NCBI RefSeq assembly: GCF_019336435.1
Contig: NZ_JAHWXQ010000001.1
Location: 1,302,001 to 1,366,000 of the forward strand
Direction of reading: 5' to 3'
Origin: Pontibacter populi
GTDB taxonomy: Bacteria; Bacteroidota; Bacteroidia; Cytophagales; Hymenobacteraceae
DNA: 64,000 nucleotides
Position numbers and translations under genes: made by a program. This document shows positions 27,497-36,011 of the stretch, piece by piece (within the stretch, counting starts at the first letter, position 1; every line of letters begins with the position of its first letter). The notes beneath the pieces were generated by a model. It searched no databases. It was not told the DNA's origin and saw nothing but the letters and a program-made list of their open reading frames with translations.

Positions 27497-28072
27497 CTAT
27501 AGATTTGCCTGAACGCTGTAATGCAATGAGTCCCCGAAGATCAGTTTCTGAACGCCCTGTACTTTGTAGCTTTCGAGGTGGCCGCTCTGTGGGCTTGCCT
27601 CTAAAATAGCCTTGCGCCTGGAATAAAAAAGCAGGTTCTGGTCAAGTAAGGTGGCTTCAAGGTATTGCACTTTCCTTTCAGGGCTCAGTTGCAGATACAG
27701 GTATTCTACAGGGGCTTCAGCGTCTTTCTTTTTTATGTAGGTTACGGCTGTTCCACCGTCGGGCAGCTGTTGTTCTTCGCGGGTATAGTACTCGCGCAGG
27801 GTTGGTTTGCTGATATCAGCTTCTTCGAAAACGGTGAGTTCTTCATCCCAGTTCAGGCTGTCTACCTGTATGGTTTCGGTGGGCTCGCTTTCGGTTTGAA
27901 CAGACTTAAGTACAGCAGGCTGCGCTTGCTGCAGGCGTTGTTTCTCCTGCTGTACATAAGCTGTCAGGTTATAGTCATCGTCGTTGGCAGAAGTACTGCG
28001 GGGCACAGGTTGCTCGCAGGCTGCCACCGCCAGTAACATACTACCCACCAAAACTAAACTATAGTTTCTCAC
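27497..28072 (-). CDS. Putative lipoprotein, unknown function
   Basis: Not recognised. 191 aa; MLLAVAACEQ is a clear lipobox (Cys about 19). A Gln/Glu-rich helical stretch (QQEKQRLQQAQPAVLKS) comes next. The second half, with TAVTYIKKKDAEAPVEYLYL and RKVQYLEATL, is strand-like. It starts 5 bases after gpmI on the same strand, so the two are likely co-transcribed. Confidence 0.8.
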   Translation of the reverse strand: MRNYSLVLVGSMLLAVAACEQPVPRSTSANDDDYNLTAYVQQEKQRLQQAQPAVLKSVQTESEPTETIQVDSLNWDEELTVFEEADISKPTLREYYTREEQQLPDGGTAVTYIKKKDAEAPVEYLYLQLSPERKVQYLEATLLDQNLLFYSRRKAILEASPQSGHLESYKVQGVQKLIFGDSLHYSVQANL

Positions 28073-28077
28073 AAGTA

Positions 28078-29604
28078 TTAATGTTTTATCAATGATTGTC
28101 CGGTCATTTCGGCTGGTTGTGCTATGCCCATCAGCTCCAGTATAGTTGGGGCAATGTCGCCCAGTTTACCATTGTTCAGTTCACCCTTAAACGTATCGCT
28201 TACCAAAATGAATGGTACCAAATTCGTTGTGTGGGCGGTATTTGGCGTTCCGTCTTCATTTATCATGCAGTCGGCGTTGCCGTGGTCCGCTATCACTATC
28301 GTATCATACCCGTTTGCGAGGGCTGTAGTTACTACCGCAGCAGCGCATTCATCCACTACTTCGCAGGCTTTTACGGCAGCTTCAAACACACCAGTGTGGC
28401 CTACCATGTCTGGGTTAGCAAAGTTCAGGCACACAAAGTCAGCGCTTTTTTTCTGAAGTTCAGGCACCAGTACATCGCGCAGGTCGTAAGCACTCATTTC
28501 CGGTTTCAGGTCGTAAGTGGCTACTTTTGGTGATGGGCACATTAAGCGGCGCTCGCCTTTAAATTCGGTTTCGCGGCCACCTGAAAAGAAGAACGTAACG
28601 TGCGGGTATTTCTCGGTCTCGGCAATTCTGATCTGCGTTTTACCGGCTTTCTCCAGCACTTCGCCCAACGTGTTGTTCAGGTTATCTTTATCAAAAACAG
28701 ATGCTACATTCTCAAACGTGTCATCATAGTTGGTCATGGTAACGTAGTGCAGGTTCAGTTTGTGCATGTTCTGCTCCGGGAAGTCGCGCTGCGTTAAAGC
28801 CTGGGTAATTTCGCGGCCACGGTCTGTTCTGAAGTTAAAGCAGATCACCACATCGCCGTCTTTTATAGTTGCTACCGGCTCACCGTTACCGTCTACACGA
28901 ACTATAGGCTTGATGAATTCGTCGGTAATACCATTGTTATAAGACTCCAGAATAGAGCCGATAACGTTTGTAGAGTAGATTCCCTGCCCATTAACCATCA
29001 GGTCGTAAGCTAGCTTTACTCGCTCCCAACGGTTGTCGCGGTCCATGGCATAATAACGGCCAATCACCGAAGCGATCGTTCCGGTAGTGCGGTCTATGTG
29101 CTCACTCAGCTCATTCATGTATTTTACGCCACCTTTCGGGTCGGTATCGCGGCCATCGGTAAAGGCATGGATAAACACATCTTTCAAGCCTTCGTCAAAA
29201 GCAGCCGTACATAAAGCCTTGAGGTGTTCTATGTGCGAGTGCACGCCACCATCCGAAACCAGTCCTATCAGGTGAACAGGCTTTTTGTTTTCCTTGGCAT
29301 AGTTAAAAGCTTCTGCTAAAACAGGTCTGCTTCTCAGTTTATGGTCGGCTATCGTTTTGTTTATGAGCACGAGATCCTGGTACACTACCCGGCCGGCGCC
29401 AAGGTTCATGTGGCCTACTTCCGAGTTTCCCATCTGCCCGTTTGGTAAGCCCACAGCCTCGCCGGATGCCTGTAAGTGTGCATGCGGATATTTTGCCAGT
29501 ATAGAGTCGTAGAAAGGTGTATTGGCTTTATTTATAGCCGAAACCGCTGGGTTGGTGGCAATTCCCCACCCGTCCAGGATCACTAAAAGTACCTGCTTGT
29601 TCAT
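28078..29604 (-). CDS. gpmI: 2,3-bisphosphoglycerate-independent phosphoglycerate mutase
   Basis: Glycolytic enzyme that interconverts 3- and 2-phosphoglycerate using a phosphoserine intermediate and two Mn ions. From the ATG at 29604 the protein is 508 aa (MNKQVLLVILDGWG). An upstream ATG at 29631 is unlikely because it places the promoter inside the gene. The catalytic serine is in QMGNSEVGHMNLGAGRV; metal ligands appear in IADHGNADCMIN and VGHTGVFEA. Its -7 box abuts the start codon. Confidence 0.95.
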   Translation of the reverse strand: MNKQVLLVILDGWGIATNPAVSAINKANTPFYDSILAKYPHAHLQASGEAVGLPNGQMGNSEVGHMNLGAGRVVYQDLVLINKTIADHKLRSRPVLAEAFNYAKENKKPVHLIGLVSDGGVHSHIEHLKALCTAAFDEGLKDVFIHAFTDGRDTDPKGGVKYMNELSEHIDRTTGTIASVIGRYYAMDRDNRWERVKLAYDLMVNGQGIYSTNVIGSILESYNNGITDEFIKPIVRVDGNGEPVATIKDGDVVICFNFRTDRGREITQALTQRDFPEQNMHKLNLHYVTMTNYDDTFENVASVFDKDNLNNTLGEVLEKAGKTQIRIAETEKYPHVTFFFSGGRETEFKGERRLMCPSPKVATYDLKPEMSAYDLRDVLVPELQKKSADFVCLNFANPDMVGHTGVFEAAVKACEVVDECAAAVVTTALANGYDTIVIADHGNADCMINEDGTPNTAHTTNLVPFILVSDTFKGELNNGKLGDIAPTILELMGIAQPAEMTGQSLIKH

Positions 29605-29608
29605 GCTG

Positions 29609-29616
29609 CAAATATA
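29609..29616 (-). promoter_or_regulatory. -7 box directly upstream of gpmI
   Basis: TATATTTG on the minus strand (29616 to 29609) matches TAnnTTTG. Only four bases, CAGC, separate it from the gpmI ATG, so transcription would start at or within a few bases of the start codon, giving a nearly leaderless mRNA. Confidence 0.55.
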
Positions 29617-29826
29617 GGTATAATCTTGCAATGGCTGCTCAGTTTACATGTACGTTGCAAGCCTGGTATTTTGTATAGCCTGCGCCAACTATAGTTTTGG
29701 TCTAAATACAACAGAACCCGAAAATTTTATATATCCCTTGAATACCACTATCTTTAATGCCCAAAATATTGTACATTAGTTGGCATAGTTTTAGCTATTA
29801 GCTGTACAGGGTTACAAACAATATTT

Positions 29827-30228
29827 ATGAAAAATCTAAAACAGTTTGCTGTAGTATTCTTTTTGCTGGTAGGGATTGTGTTTATGTCTGGTGGGCAGGC
29901 TGTGGCGCAGGGCGGTGTAATGGATGGCGTAAAGTCTGCGATGAAAGTCGGGTCTTCCAAAGACCTGTCGCGCAACTTTAGCAGTGTGGTTGAGTTAACG
30001 CTTAATGGCAAAGAAGCTACCAGTTATAGCAACACGCAGGCTGAGTTTGTGATGAAAAACTTTTTCAGCAAAAATGCGCCTGTAGATTTTACCTACAGCC
30101 ACCAGGGATCGTCGGATAAAGGCCAGCAATACGCTATTGGCACCTATACTTCCAAAGCCGGAAGCTATACCGTACTGGTTCGTATGAAGGATTCGAAGAT
30201 ACAATCGATGAATTTTATAAAAGATTAA
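29827..30228 (+). CDS. DUF4783 domain-containing secreted protein
   Basis: 133 aa with a signal peptide (about residues 1-26, ending AVAQG). The rest is a small alpha+beta domain with SNTQAEFVMKNFFSKNAP and IGTYTSKAGSYTVLVRMK, matching the DUF4783 pattern, a family commonly encoded just upstream of nadC in Bacteroidetes. Function unknown; probably periplasmic. Ends with tandem stops, TAA CTA TAA. Confidence 0.85.
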   Translation: MKNLKQFAVVFFLLVGIVFMSGGQAVAQGGVMDGVKSAMKVGSSKDLSRNFSSVVELTLNGKEATSYSNTQAEFVMKNFFSKNAPVDFTYSHQGSSDKGQQYAIGTYTSKAGSYTVLVRMKDSKIQSMNFIKD

Positions 30229-30252
30229 CTATAAAGCGGATATTTTTACAAA

Positions 30253-30280
30253 GGCTCGGGTTTATCCCGAGCCTTTTTTT
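30253..30280 (+). terminator. Terminator of the DUF4783 gene
   Basis: GGCTCGGG/CCCGAGCC stem with a 5-base loop and seven Ts. The last T of the run is the first base of the nadC -7 box. Confidence 0.85.
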
Positions 30281-30287
30281 ATTTTTG
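30280..30287 (+). promoter_or_regulatory. -7 box of nadC, overlapping the upstream terminator
   Basis: TATTTTTG matches TAnnTTTG, begins in the terminator T-run, and ends 4 bases before the GTG start of nadC, implying a near-leaderless transcript. No -33 TTG is seen; the terminator stem occupies that place. Confidence 0.5.
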
Positions 30288-30291
30288 CACT

Positions 30292-31155
30292 GTGAGACCT
30301 ACCTACCTGACCGAAAAAAGTATAAGCGATTTTATCGCGATGGCGCTTGCCGAGGATATCGGTGATGGCGACCATTCGTCGTTGGCCTCTATTCCGGGGG
30401 ATGCGCAGAACCAGGCGCGCCTTCTTGTGAAGGGAGACGGCATACTGGCGGGCGTAGAGCTGGCCGGCTACATTTTTAATGCCGTAGACCCTACCCTGCA
30501 GGTAGAAGTGCTGCTGCAGGATGGCGCAACTATAAAGTATGGCGATGTAGCCCTTACCGTAAAAGGCAAAGCACAAAGCATACTGACCGCCGAACGACTG
30601 GTGCTGAATTGCATGCAGCGCATGAGCGGTATCGCTACGTACACGCATCATCTTACAGAACTGATTAAAGGCACTGGTGCTAAACTGTTGGATACCCGCA
30701 AAACAACCCCTAACTTCCGGATTATGGAGAAATGGGCGGTTGTAATTGGTGGGGGGCATAACCACAGGTTCGGCCTGTTTGATATGATCATCCTGAAAGA
30801 TAACCACGTGGACTACGCCGGTGGTATTAAAGAAGCCATAGTTGCCACACAGCAATACTTACAGGAAAAAGGCAAAGACCTGCGCATAGAAGTAGAGACC
30901 CGCAACCTGGAAGAAGTAAAGCAAGCCATAGAAACAGGCGGCATCCACCGTATCATGCTAGATAACATGACCCCGGAAATGATGCGCGAAGCTGTAGACC
31001 TGATCGGTGGGAAGTTTGAGACGGAAGCATCTGGTGGCATAACCGAGACAACTATACGCTCGGTAGCAGAGTGCGGAGTAGATTACATTTCGGTAGGTGC
31101 TTTAACGCACTCTATTAAAAGTATTGACCTGAGCCTGAAGGCTTATAAACTATAA
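30292..31155 (+). CDS. nadC: Nicotinate-nucleotide diphosphorylase (carboxylating)
   Basis: Converts quinolinate and PRPP to nicotinic acid mononucleotide in NAD synthesis. 287 aa, GTG start fixed by the N-terminal SISDFIAMALAEDIGDGDHS. Motifs include LLDTRKTTPNFR (PRPP/quinolinate site), IIGGGHNHRFGL-like GGGHNHRFGLFD, and EVETRNLEEVKQA. The last codons read AAA CTA TAA, so the stop comes from the common AACTATAA word. nadA and nadB are not in the window. Confidence 0.97.
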   Translation: MRPTYLTEKSISDFIAMALAEDIGDGDHSSLASIPGDAQNQARLLVKGDGILAGVELAGYIFNAVDPTLQVEVLLQDGATIKYGDVALTVKGKAQSILTAERLVLNCMQRMSGIATYTHHLTELIKGTGAKLLDTRKTTPNFRIMEKWAVVIGGGHNHRFGLFDMIILKDNHVDYAGGIKEAIVATQQYLQEKGKDLRIEVETRNLEEVKQAIETGGIHRIMLDNMTPEMMREAVDLIGGKFETEASGGITETTIRSVAECGVDYISVGALTHSIKSIDLSLKAYKL

Positions 31156-31228
31156 TTTTGGCATCGCCCTGCAGCCAGAGAACAGAAGCAGAAGAAACAG
31201 CAGGGTAACAAAATCTGATATTACAAGA

Positions 31229-31816
31229 ATGCAACAACCAAATCGAGGAGGCTTTAGAGCTCAACAGGGGCCTGCCCCGGGCGCGATCCGCACCAAAAAG
31301 TACCAGTTAGATAAAGACATGTTTACCAAGGTAGCCCTTGGCAAAGTGTGGCGCCGCGAATGGTGGTATGCCATGATCCCGTTTGTAGCGCTAATGTTAC
31401 CGGCCGTGTTCAGCTTTTCGTGGTGGTGGGTAGTAGCAGCAGTTATAGTTACCATCCTGTTCATCGCACTTCGTTCGGCCCAGATAGTGGGGGTAACGCG
31501 TGTAGAGCAGGGCAATGTGCTGTTCGAGAAACTGACCTATGATATTGACTCGCGCCAGATCATTATGAAGCGCAACGAGCGCGAGGGTATGACCATGACC
31601 TGGGATATGATAGAGAAGGCAGAGCGCAGTGGCGATGCATTCCTGTTATGGTTGCAGCCGCCAACGGCCAGCCAATTGCCAGGCGGCTGGAAAGGCTGGG
31701 TAGCCCGTACATTCCAGGCCCCGGTTTTTTTACATCTGCCTTATCGTATATTTGTAGGCGCTAACGACGTAAAGCTGATGGAAAGCTTACTGCGCCGCAA
31801 GAACCTGTTGGCGTAA
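31229..31816 (+). CDS. YcxB-like membrane protein
   Basis: 195 aa. The soluble N-terminus is followed by two adjacent membrane segments (about residues 48-82, WWYAMIPFVALMLPAVFSF and WWWVVAAVIVTILFIAL). The C-terminal part, GNVLFEKLTYDIDSRQIIMK with a following VFLHLPYRIF, matches the YcxB-like pattern of a PH-like domain after two helices. The family's function is unknown. Confidence 0.75.
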   Translation: MQQPNRGGFRAQQGPAPGAIRTKKYQLDKDMFTKVALGKVWRREWWYAMIPFVALMLPAVFSFSWWWVVAAVIVTILFIALRSAQIVGVTRVEQGNVLFEKLTYDIDSRQIIMKRNEREGMTMTWDMIEKAERSGDAFLLWLQPPTASQLPGGWKGWVARTFQAPVFLHLPYRIFVGANDVKLMESLLRRKNLLA

Positions 31817-31925
31817 GGTACAATACCCTTAGCTTTGCCCGCTAACGTAAGTGATTATAGTAGAAGTTGTTGCCCGTATAGTTGCAGGCACTGTATCTAT
31901 AGATAAAGTATATAAACGTACAAAA

Positions 31926-32249
31926 ATGAATAAGAACGTAATAGCAGTTTTTGCCGCAGCTTGCGGTTTGTTTATGGCTTCGTGCGATACTCCGAAAGAC
32001 CAGAGACCAGGTGAAAAAGTATCTACAGACTATGTAGAGCCAGGTACTCGCAGTACTTCTAACGTATCGGATGCAGGTCTTGATGGTGGTGCTGAAAGTG
32101 AAGCTGCGCATGGCGAAGCTACGCACGAAGAAGTAATGCCAAACCACGATGCGGGTGCAAACACCATCCAGCCGGGCGACAGCATTAACGAAGCTGCTGA
32201 AACAAACACTGCTGCCGGCGCTGTACAGCCTGGTGCTAAGAAACAGTAA
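31926..32249 (+). CDS. Small putative lipoprotein, unknown function
   Basis: The frame is open from 31851, but the ATG at 31926 gives a clean lipoprotein start, MNKNVIAVFAAACGLFMASC, and 107 aa. The mature part is Glu, Ala, Gly and Thr rich, with no hydrophobic core, so probably disordered and anchored by lipid. Not recognised. A terminator lies 24 bases downstream. Confidence 0.75.
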   Translation: MNKNVIAVFAAACGLFMASCDTPKDQRPGEKVSTDYVEPGTRSTSNVSDAGLDGGAESEAAHGEATHEEVMPNHDAGANTIQPGDSINEAAETNTAAGAVQPGAKKQ

Positions 32250-32272
32250 GCTTAACAGCATTAAGTATAATG

Positions 32273-32307
32273 AAGCCTGCCATTCTTTTGTAGTGGCAGG
32301 CTTTTCT
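32273..32307 (+). terminator. Terminator after the small lipoprotein gene
   Basis: AAGCCTGCCA (32273-32282) pairs with TGGCAGGCTT, then TT-C-TT. Confidence 0.8.
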
Positions 32308-32385
32308 TATTGTTTTAAACTATAGCTGCACGTTATAGTACCTTGCCCGTAGTTATCCGTATACCCACGATCAGATATTTTAGCC

Positions 32386-32393
32386 TATATTTG
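32386..32393 (+). promoter_or_regulatory. -7 box of the methyltransferase gene
   Basis: TATATTTG matches TAnnTTTG, followed by CAAC, 29 bases before the ATG at 32423. Confidence 0.55.
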
Positions 32394-32422
32394 CAACTCA
32401 ATTGCTACTATAATACACTGCG

Positions 32423-33160
32423 ATGGCCCAACCGGAACAAGAGTGGTTCAGTACCTGGTTCGACTCTCCTTACTACCATATTTTATATAATAACCGCAAC
32501 GAGCAGGAAGCAGAGCAGTTTATGGATAAGTTGCTTACCTACCTGCATCCTAAACCGCACGAAAAGATTCTGGACCTTGCCTGTGGTAAAGGGCGCCACT
32601 CGGTGTACCTGAACCAGAAAGGCTACGATGTTACCGGCATAGACCTTTCTGCGCAGAGCATTGATTATGCCAAACAGTTCGAAAACAAGCGCCTGCATTT
32701 TGCCGTGCACGATATGCGCGAAGTATACCAGCCTGAAGAATTCGATTTTATCCTGAACCTGTTTACCAGTTTCGGTTATTTTGAGAACGAGACCGAAAAC
32801 GTAGTGGCTTTATGCGCTGTCGCTAAATCGCTGAAACATGGTGGCAAGCTGGTTATCGACTTTATGAATACCGATCTGACCATTGCCAACCTGGTAGCAG
32901 AAGAAACGAAAGAAGTAGATGGCATTGAATTTCATATTCATCGGGGCGTGGAGAATGGCTTTATAGTTAAAACGATCCGGTTCTCAGATAATGGCGAAGA
33001 CTACTGTTTCGAAGAAAGAGTGCGTGCCCTTCGCCAGAATGATTTTTTAGAGTATTTCGGGATGGCCCAACTACGCCTGGCAGAAGTATTCGGTGATTAC
33101 GACCTGCATCCCTTCAAGCCGGAAAGCAGCGAACGTATGATTTTTGTTCTTAAAAAATAA
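32423..33160 (+). CDS. Class I SAM-dependent methyltransferase
   Basis: 245 aa. Motif I ILDLACGKGRHSVYLNQKG lies near residue 49, and VTGIDLSAQSIDYAKQF supplies the acidic ribose ligand. The motif-IV region is FDFILNLFTSFGYFE. This is a Methyltransf_25-like family; the substrate is not known. The ZIP transporter starts 9 bases after its stop, so both are likely on one mRNA. Confidence 0.88.
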   Translation: MAQPEQEWFSTWFDSPYYHILYNNRNEQEAEQFMDKLLTYLHPKPHEKILDLACGKGRHSVYLNQKGYDVTGIDLSAQSIDYAKQFENKRLHFAVHDMREVYQPEEFDFILNLFTSFGYFENETENVVALCAVAKSLKHGGKLVIDFMNTDLTIANLVAEETKEVDGIEFHIHRGVENGFIVKTIRFSDNGEDYCFEERVRALRQNDFLEYFGMAQLRLAEVFGDYDLHPFKPESSERMIFVLKK

Positions 33161-33169
33161 GCGCCCCGC

Positions 33170-33922
33170 ATGTTTATAGCCATTCTGGTCCTGTTTTTTA
33201 CAGTAGTGTTGTCGGGCTTCCTGGTAAAGCTGTTTCCGCCTAACAATGTGCGCTGGCTTAAAATGGCACTTGCCTTTAGCGGAGCCTACCTGTTTACCAT
33301 AACTATCACGCACCTGCTGCCCGATGTACTGCTAAGCAACAAAGAGCCGCATGTAGTTGGTTACTGGGTGCTGGCCGGTTTCTTTCTGCAGCTTATACTG
33401 GAGCTTTTCTCGCATGGTGTAGAGCACGGCCACATGCACACGCATGCCCATGATCACGACGCCGATACTATTCCTTTTCTGTTGCTGGGGTCTTTGTTTG
33501 TGCATTCTTTTTTAGAAGGAAGCATACTGGTAGATCAGGATTACAGAGATGTTGGCCATATGCACCACCAGGGTAGCTTTTACTCTGTTTTGCTGGGGGT
33601 AGCGCTGCACCACGTGCCGGCGGCATTTGCATTAATGTCGGTGTTGCTGTCGCGGTTAAAGAACTTTAAAAAGGCGTTTGCCTGGCTGCTGGTATTTGCC
33701 GTTGGCTCACCACTAGGTATTCTGGTAAGCAACTCGCTACTCGCCCACGAACCCCCTGGCGGAATGATTTATACTGCACTTACAGGCTTGGTTGCCGGTA
33801 ACTTCCTTCATATTTCCACCACCATACTTTTCGAGACCAGTCCTGAACACAGCTTCAGCCGCAATAAACTTATTGCTACCCTGCTTGGTTTAGTGCTCGC
33901 GCTGCTTTCAGATTTTATTTAA
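33170..33922 (+). CDS. ZIP family metal transporter
   Basis: 250 aa inner-membrane protein with seven to eight hydrophobic segments. The metal-binding membrane helices are recognisable in LHHVPAAFALMS and HSFLEGS. A His-rich cytoplasmic loop, HGVEHGHMHTHAHDHDAD, lies between segments 3 and 4. The family takes up zinc or other divalent cations; the exact metal is not predictable. Confidence 0.88.
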   Translation: MFIAILVLFFTVVLSGFLVKLFPPNNVRWLKMALAFSGAYLFTITITHLLPDVLLSNKEPHVVGYWVLAGFFLQLILELFSHGVEHGHMHTHAHDHDADTIPFLLLGSLFVHSFLEGSILVDQDYRDVGHMHHQGSFYSVLLGVALHHVPAAFALMSVLLSRLKNFKKAFAWLLVFAVGSPLGILVSNSLLAHEPPGGMIYTALTGLVAGNFLHISTTILFETSPEHSFSRNKLIATLLGLVLALLSDFI

Positions 33923-34002
33923 AGCATACCTTTAGCGCAGTAACTATAGTTGAAACTATAGCCGGATTTGTGTAAGTTGATACCTTATAAAACGGATTCG
34001 CT

Positions 34003-34335
34003 ATGGCAGGCACCTCAGAAACAAAGCGCTATAGATCGCTAAAGGAATTTTATCCTTATTACCTTTCAGAGCATCAGCATACCACTTCGCGGGTACTGCA
34101 CTTTATGGGCACAGGCTTACTTCTTATAGTAGCTATAGTTGCAGTAAGTACAGGTAAATTTAGTTGGTTGCTGGCAGTGCCGGTAATTGGCTATGGTTTT
34201 GCGTGGGTAGGTCACTTCTTTTTTGAGCGCAACAAACCGGCTACATTCAAATATCCTTTCTATAGCCTGGCATCAGACTTTAAGCTTTTCTTTGATATAC
34301 TACGAGGGAATGAGGGCTTTAAGAGCCGGAAATAA
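34003..34335 (+). CDS. Mpo1-like protein (DUF962)
   Basis: 110 aa. Conserved histidines are in YYLSEHQHTTSRVLHFMGTG and GYGFAWVGHFFFERNKPATF, with YPFYSLASDFKLFFDIL at the end. Two central membrane helices. Relatives include yeast Mpo1, a Fe(II)-dependent dioxygenase in alpha-oxidation of 2-hydroxy fatty acids. Whether the bacterial protein does this is unproven. Single gene. Confidence 0.85.
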   Translation: MAGTSETKRYRSLKEFYPYYLSEHQHTTSRVLHFMGTGLLLIVAIVAVSTGKFSWLLAVPVIGYGFAWVGHFFFERNKPATFKYPFYSLASDFKLFFDILRGNEGFKSRK

Positions 34336-34350
34336 AGGAGAGCTACGTAA

Positions 34351-34716
34351 TTAAATTACTGTGGAAAGAAGTGTAGCCACCAGTGCTTTAACCGTGTTCA
34401 TCAATGCAGGAGCAACATTATCGTCACTCTCATCTTCAGGAGTAAAAGCTTCTTTAAAGTAAGCTAAAGGGCTGTCCAGAACATCAGCATCCAGCACAGA
34501 TCTATCCTTAACCCGTGTAGTAGATGATTTGTCCTTGGCTTTTGCAGCAGACTTATTACCAGAAGTATCGGTATCTACAGTGGCAGTAGTGTTCTGGGTT
34601 GTAGTGGAAGGGCCGTTATTGGCGAACACATCAGGGCACGGCATCGACAGCAGCATAACTACTATAGCTGCAGCGAAGATGAACTGTAAATGTTGGCACG
34701 CATTTCTCACACCCAA
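34351..34716 (-). CDS. Hypothetical exported protein
   Basis: Not recognised. 121 aa with a signal peptide ending near PDVFANNG, then a low-complexity Thr/Asp/Ser/Lys stretch of about 45 residues, then a short helical C-terminus with ALMNTVKALVATLLSTVI. Probably periplasmic or surface-exposed. Converges with the Mpo1-like gene. Confidence 0.6.
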   Translation of the reverse strand: MGVRNACQHLQFIFAAAIVVMLLSMPCPDVFANNGPSTTTQNTTATVDTDTSGNKSAAKAKDKSSTTRVKDRSVLDADVLDSPLAYFKEAFTPEDESDDNVAPALMNTVKALVATLLSTVI

Positions 34717-34828
34717 AAGTATATTATTATTCTCTCATTTACAACTACTTGATTGTATATTTTAGAGAATGATTGTTTTTTTATTGCTAACGTAGGTTAT
34801 AGTTGGGTAAGTATAGTTAAATAACTAT

Positions 34829-35248
34829 TTATTTTTTCGCAGCTGATCTGATCACTTTCATTTTTACGGGCGCCACTCCGGAATCCATCATGCCTACGCG
34901 CTTGGCTGCTGCCCCCGATAAGTCAACGATGCGGCCCTGCACAAACGGGCCACGATCCGTTATTTTAACTTTCACAGATTTATTGGTAGCTAGGTTGGTG
35001 ACTTTTACTTTGGTACCGAAAGGTAACTTTTTGTGAGCTGCAGTGAGCTTTCCATGGCGGTAGGGTTCTCCGTTTGCCATCTTGCGGCCCTGTAGTTTCC
35101 GGCTATAGTAGGATGCCTTCCCTTCTTCAGTATAGCCTTTCTGCCCAAAGTTGGCTTTACTGCCGGCGCAGGAAGCCAGGCTCAGGCAAACAACAACTAT
35201 AAGCAAATACATGAATACAGATCGGGAACGGGTACTGGTTAAAAGCAT
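34829..35248 (-). CDS. rlpA: RlpA-family septal ring lytic transglycosylase lipoprotein
   Basis: 139 aa. Lipobox LSLASCAGS, then a double-psi beta barrel: GKASYYSRKLQGRKMANGE, AAHKKLPFGTKVKVTNLAT and VKITDRGPFVQGRIVDLS, carrying the conserved catalytic Asp. It lacks the C-terminal SPOR domain of E. coli RlpA, so it is the short form. Likely cleaves peptidoglycan at the septum. It follows the alpha/beta hydrolase gene by 5 bases on the same strand. Confidence 0.92.
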   Translation of the reverse strand: MLLTSTRSRSVFMYLLIVVVCLSLASCAGSKANFGQKGYTEEGKASYYSRKLQGRKMANGEPYRHGKLTAAHKKLPFGTKVKVTNLATNKSVKVKITDRGPFVQGRIVDLSGAAAKRVGMMDSGVAPVKMKVIRSAAKK

Positions 35249-35253
35249 AAGAC

Positions 35254-35967
35254 TTAAGCCGGTATGGAAGCCGGTATATGGGCTAAAAATAAATTAATTT
35301 CTTGGGAAAGACGACTGACAGGTATCGTTTCTAAGGGATGTTTGGTAGCGGGTAAAACAAGAAGACGGCCATTTGGCAGGTTACGGTAAGCCGCTATAGT
35401 TTCTTCCAGTGTAACCATCGTATCCTGGTCGCCAACGGCAACTTGTATCGGCAGTTGCAGTTGTGCAAGTGCATCCGGGGTAAGAGCAGGCTGCGTGCCG
35501 AGTTGCTGCATCATAGCTGCTGTTTTGTGCATCACCTGCTCCCAGGGCTGTGGCGCGTGGCGTTGGGCAAGCATAGCGGCAAATTGCGGTACTTTCTCCT
35601 TTATCTTGTCCGGGTTAAGCATTTTAACTTCTTTGGCAGCCGCTTCTTCGGACCATGCAAATTTTGTAGCCAGTGTAAAAACACTTTTAACACGCCCCGG
35701 GTATTGCTGCGCCAGGAACAAGCCCACATAACCGCCCATACTATAGCCAAAGATATGTACCTGCTCCAGTTGCTGCGCCTGCATAAAATCTACTACATTC
35801 TTCGCAAACAACTCTATACTATAATCCTCCTGCGCTGGTAGTGCGTTACCGCCATGGCCGGCAAAATTTATTGTATAAACAGAATAGTTATCTGCTAAAG
35901 CCTGCTTTAATGGCTCCAGCGTAGCGGCTGCGCCCAGGGCTCCGTGCAACAATAATAGGTTCTCCAC
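35254..35967 (-). CDS. Alpha/beta hydrolase
   Basis: 237 aa, canonical fold. The oxyanion region is LLHGALG, the nucleophile Ser76 is in GYSMGG, the acid is likely in VGDQDTMV and the His in ATKHPLET. No signal peptide. Substrate unknown. Ends 5 bases before the rlpA start; likely co-transcribed with it. Confidence 0.88.
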   Translation of the reverse strand: MENLLLLHGALGAAATLEPLKQALADNYSVYTINFAGHGGNALPAQEDYSIELFAKNVVDFMQAQQLEQVHIFGYSMGGYVGLFLAQQYPGRVKSVFTLATKFAWSEEAAAKEVKMLNPDKIKEKVPQFAAMLAQRHAPQPWEQVMHKTAAMMQQLGTQPALTPDALAQLQLPIQVAVGDQDTMVTLEETIAAYRNLPNGRLLVLPATKHPLETIPVSRLSQEINLFLAHIPASIPA

Positions 35968-36011
35968 AGGTTTTATAGTTGGCCTATAGTTAAAAGCTGA
36001 ATACTGCGTTT

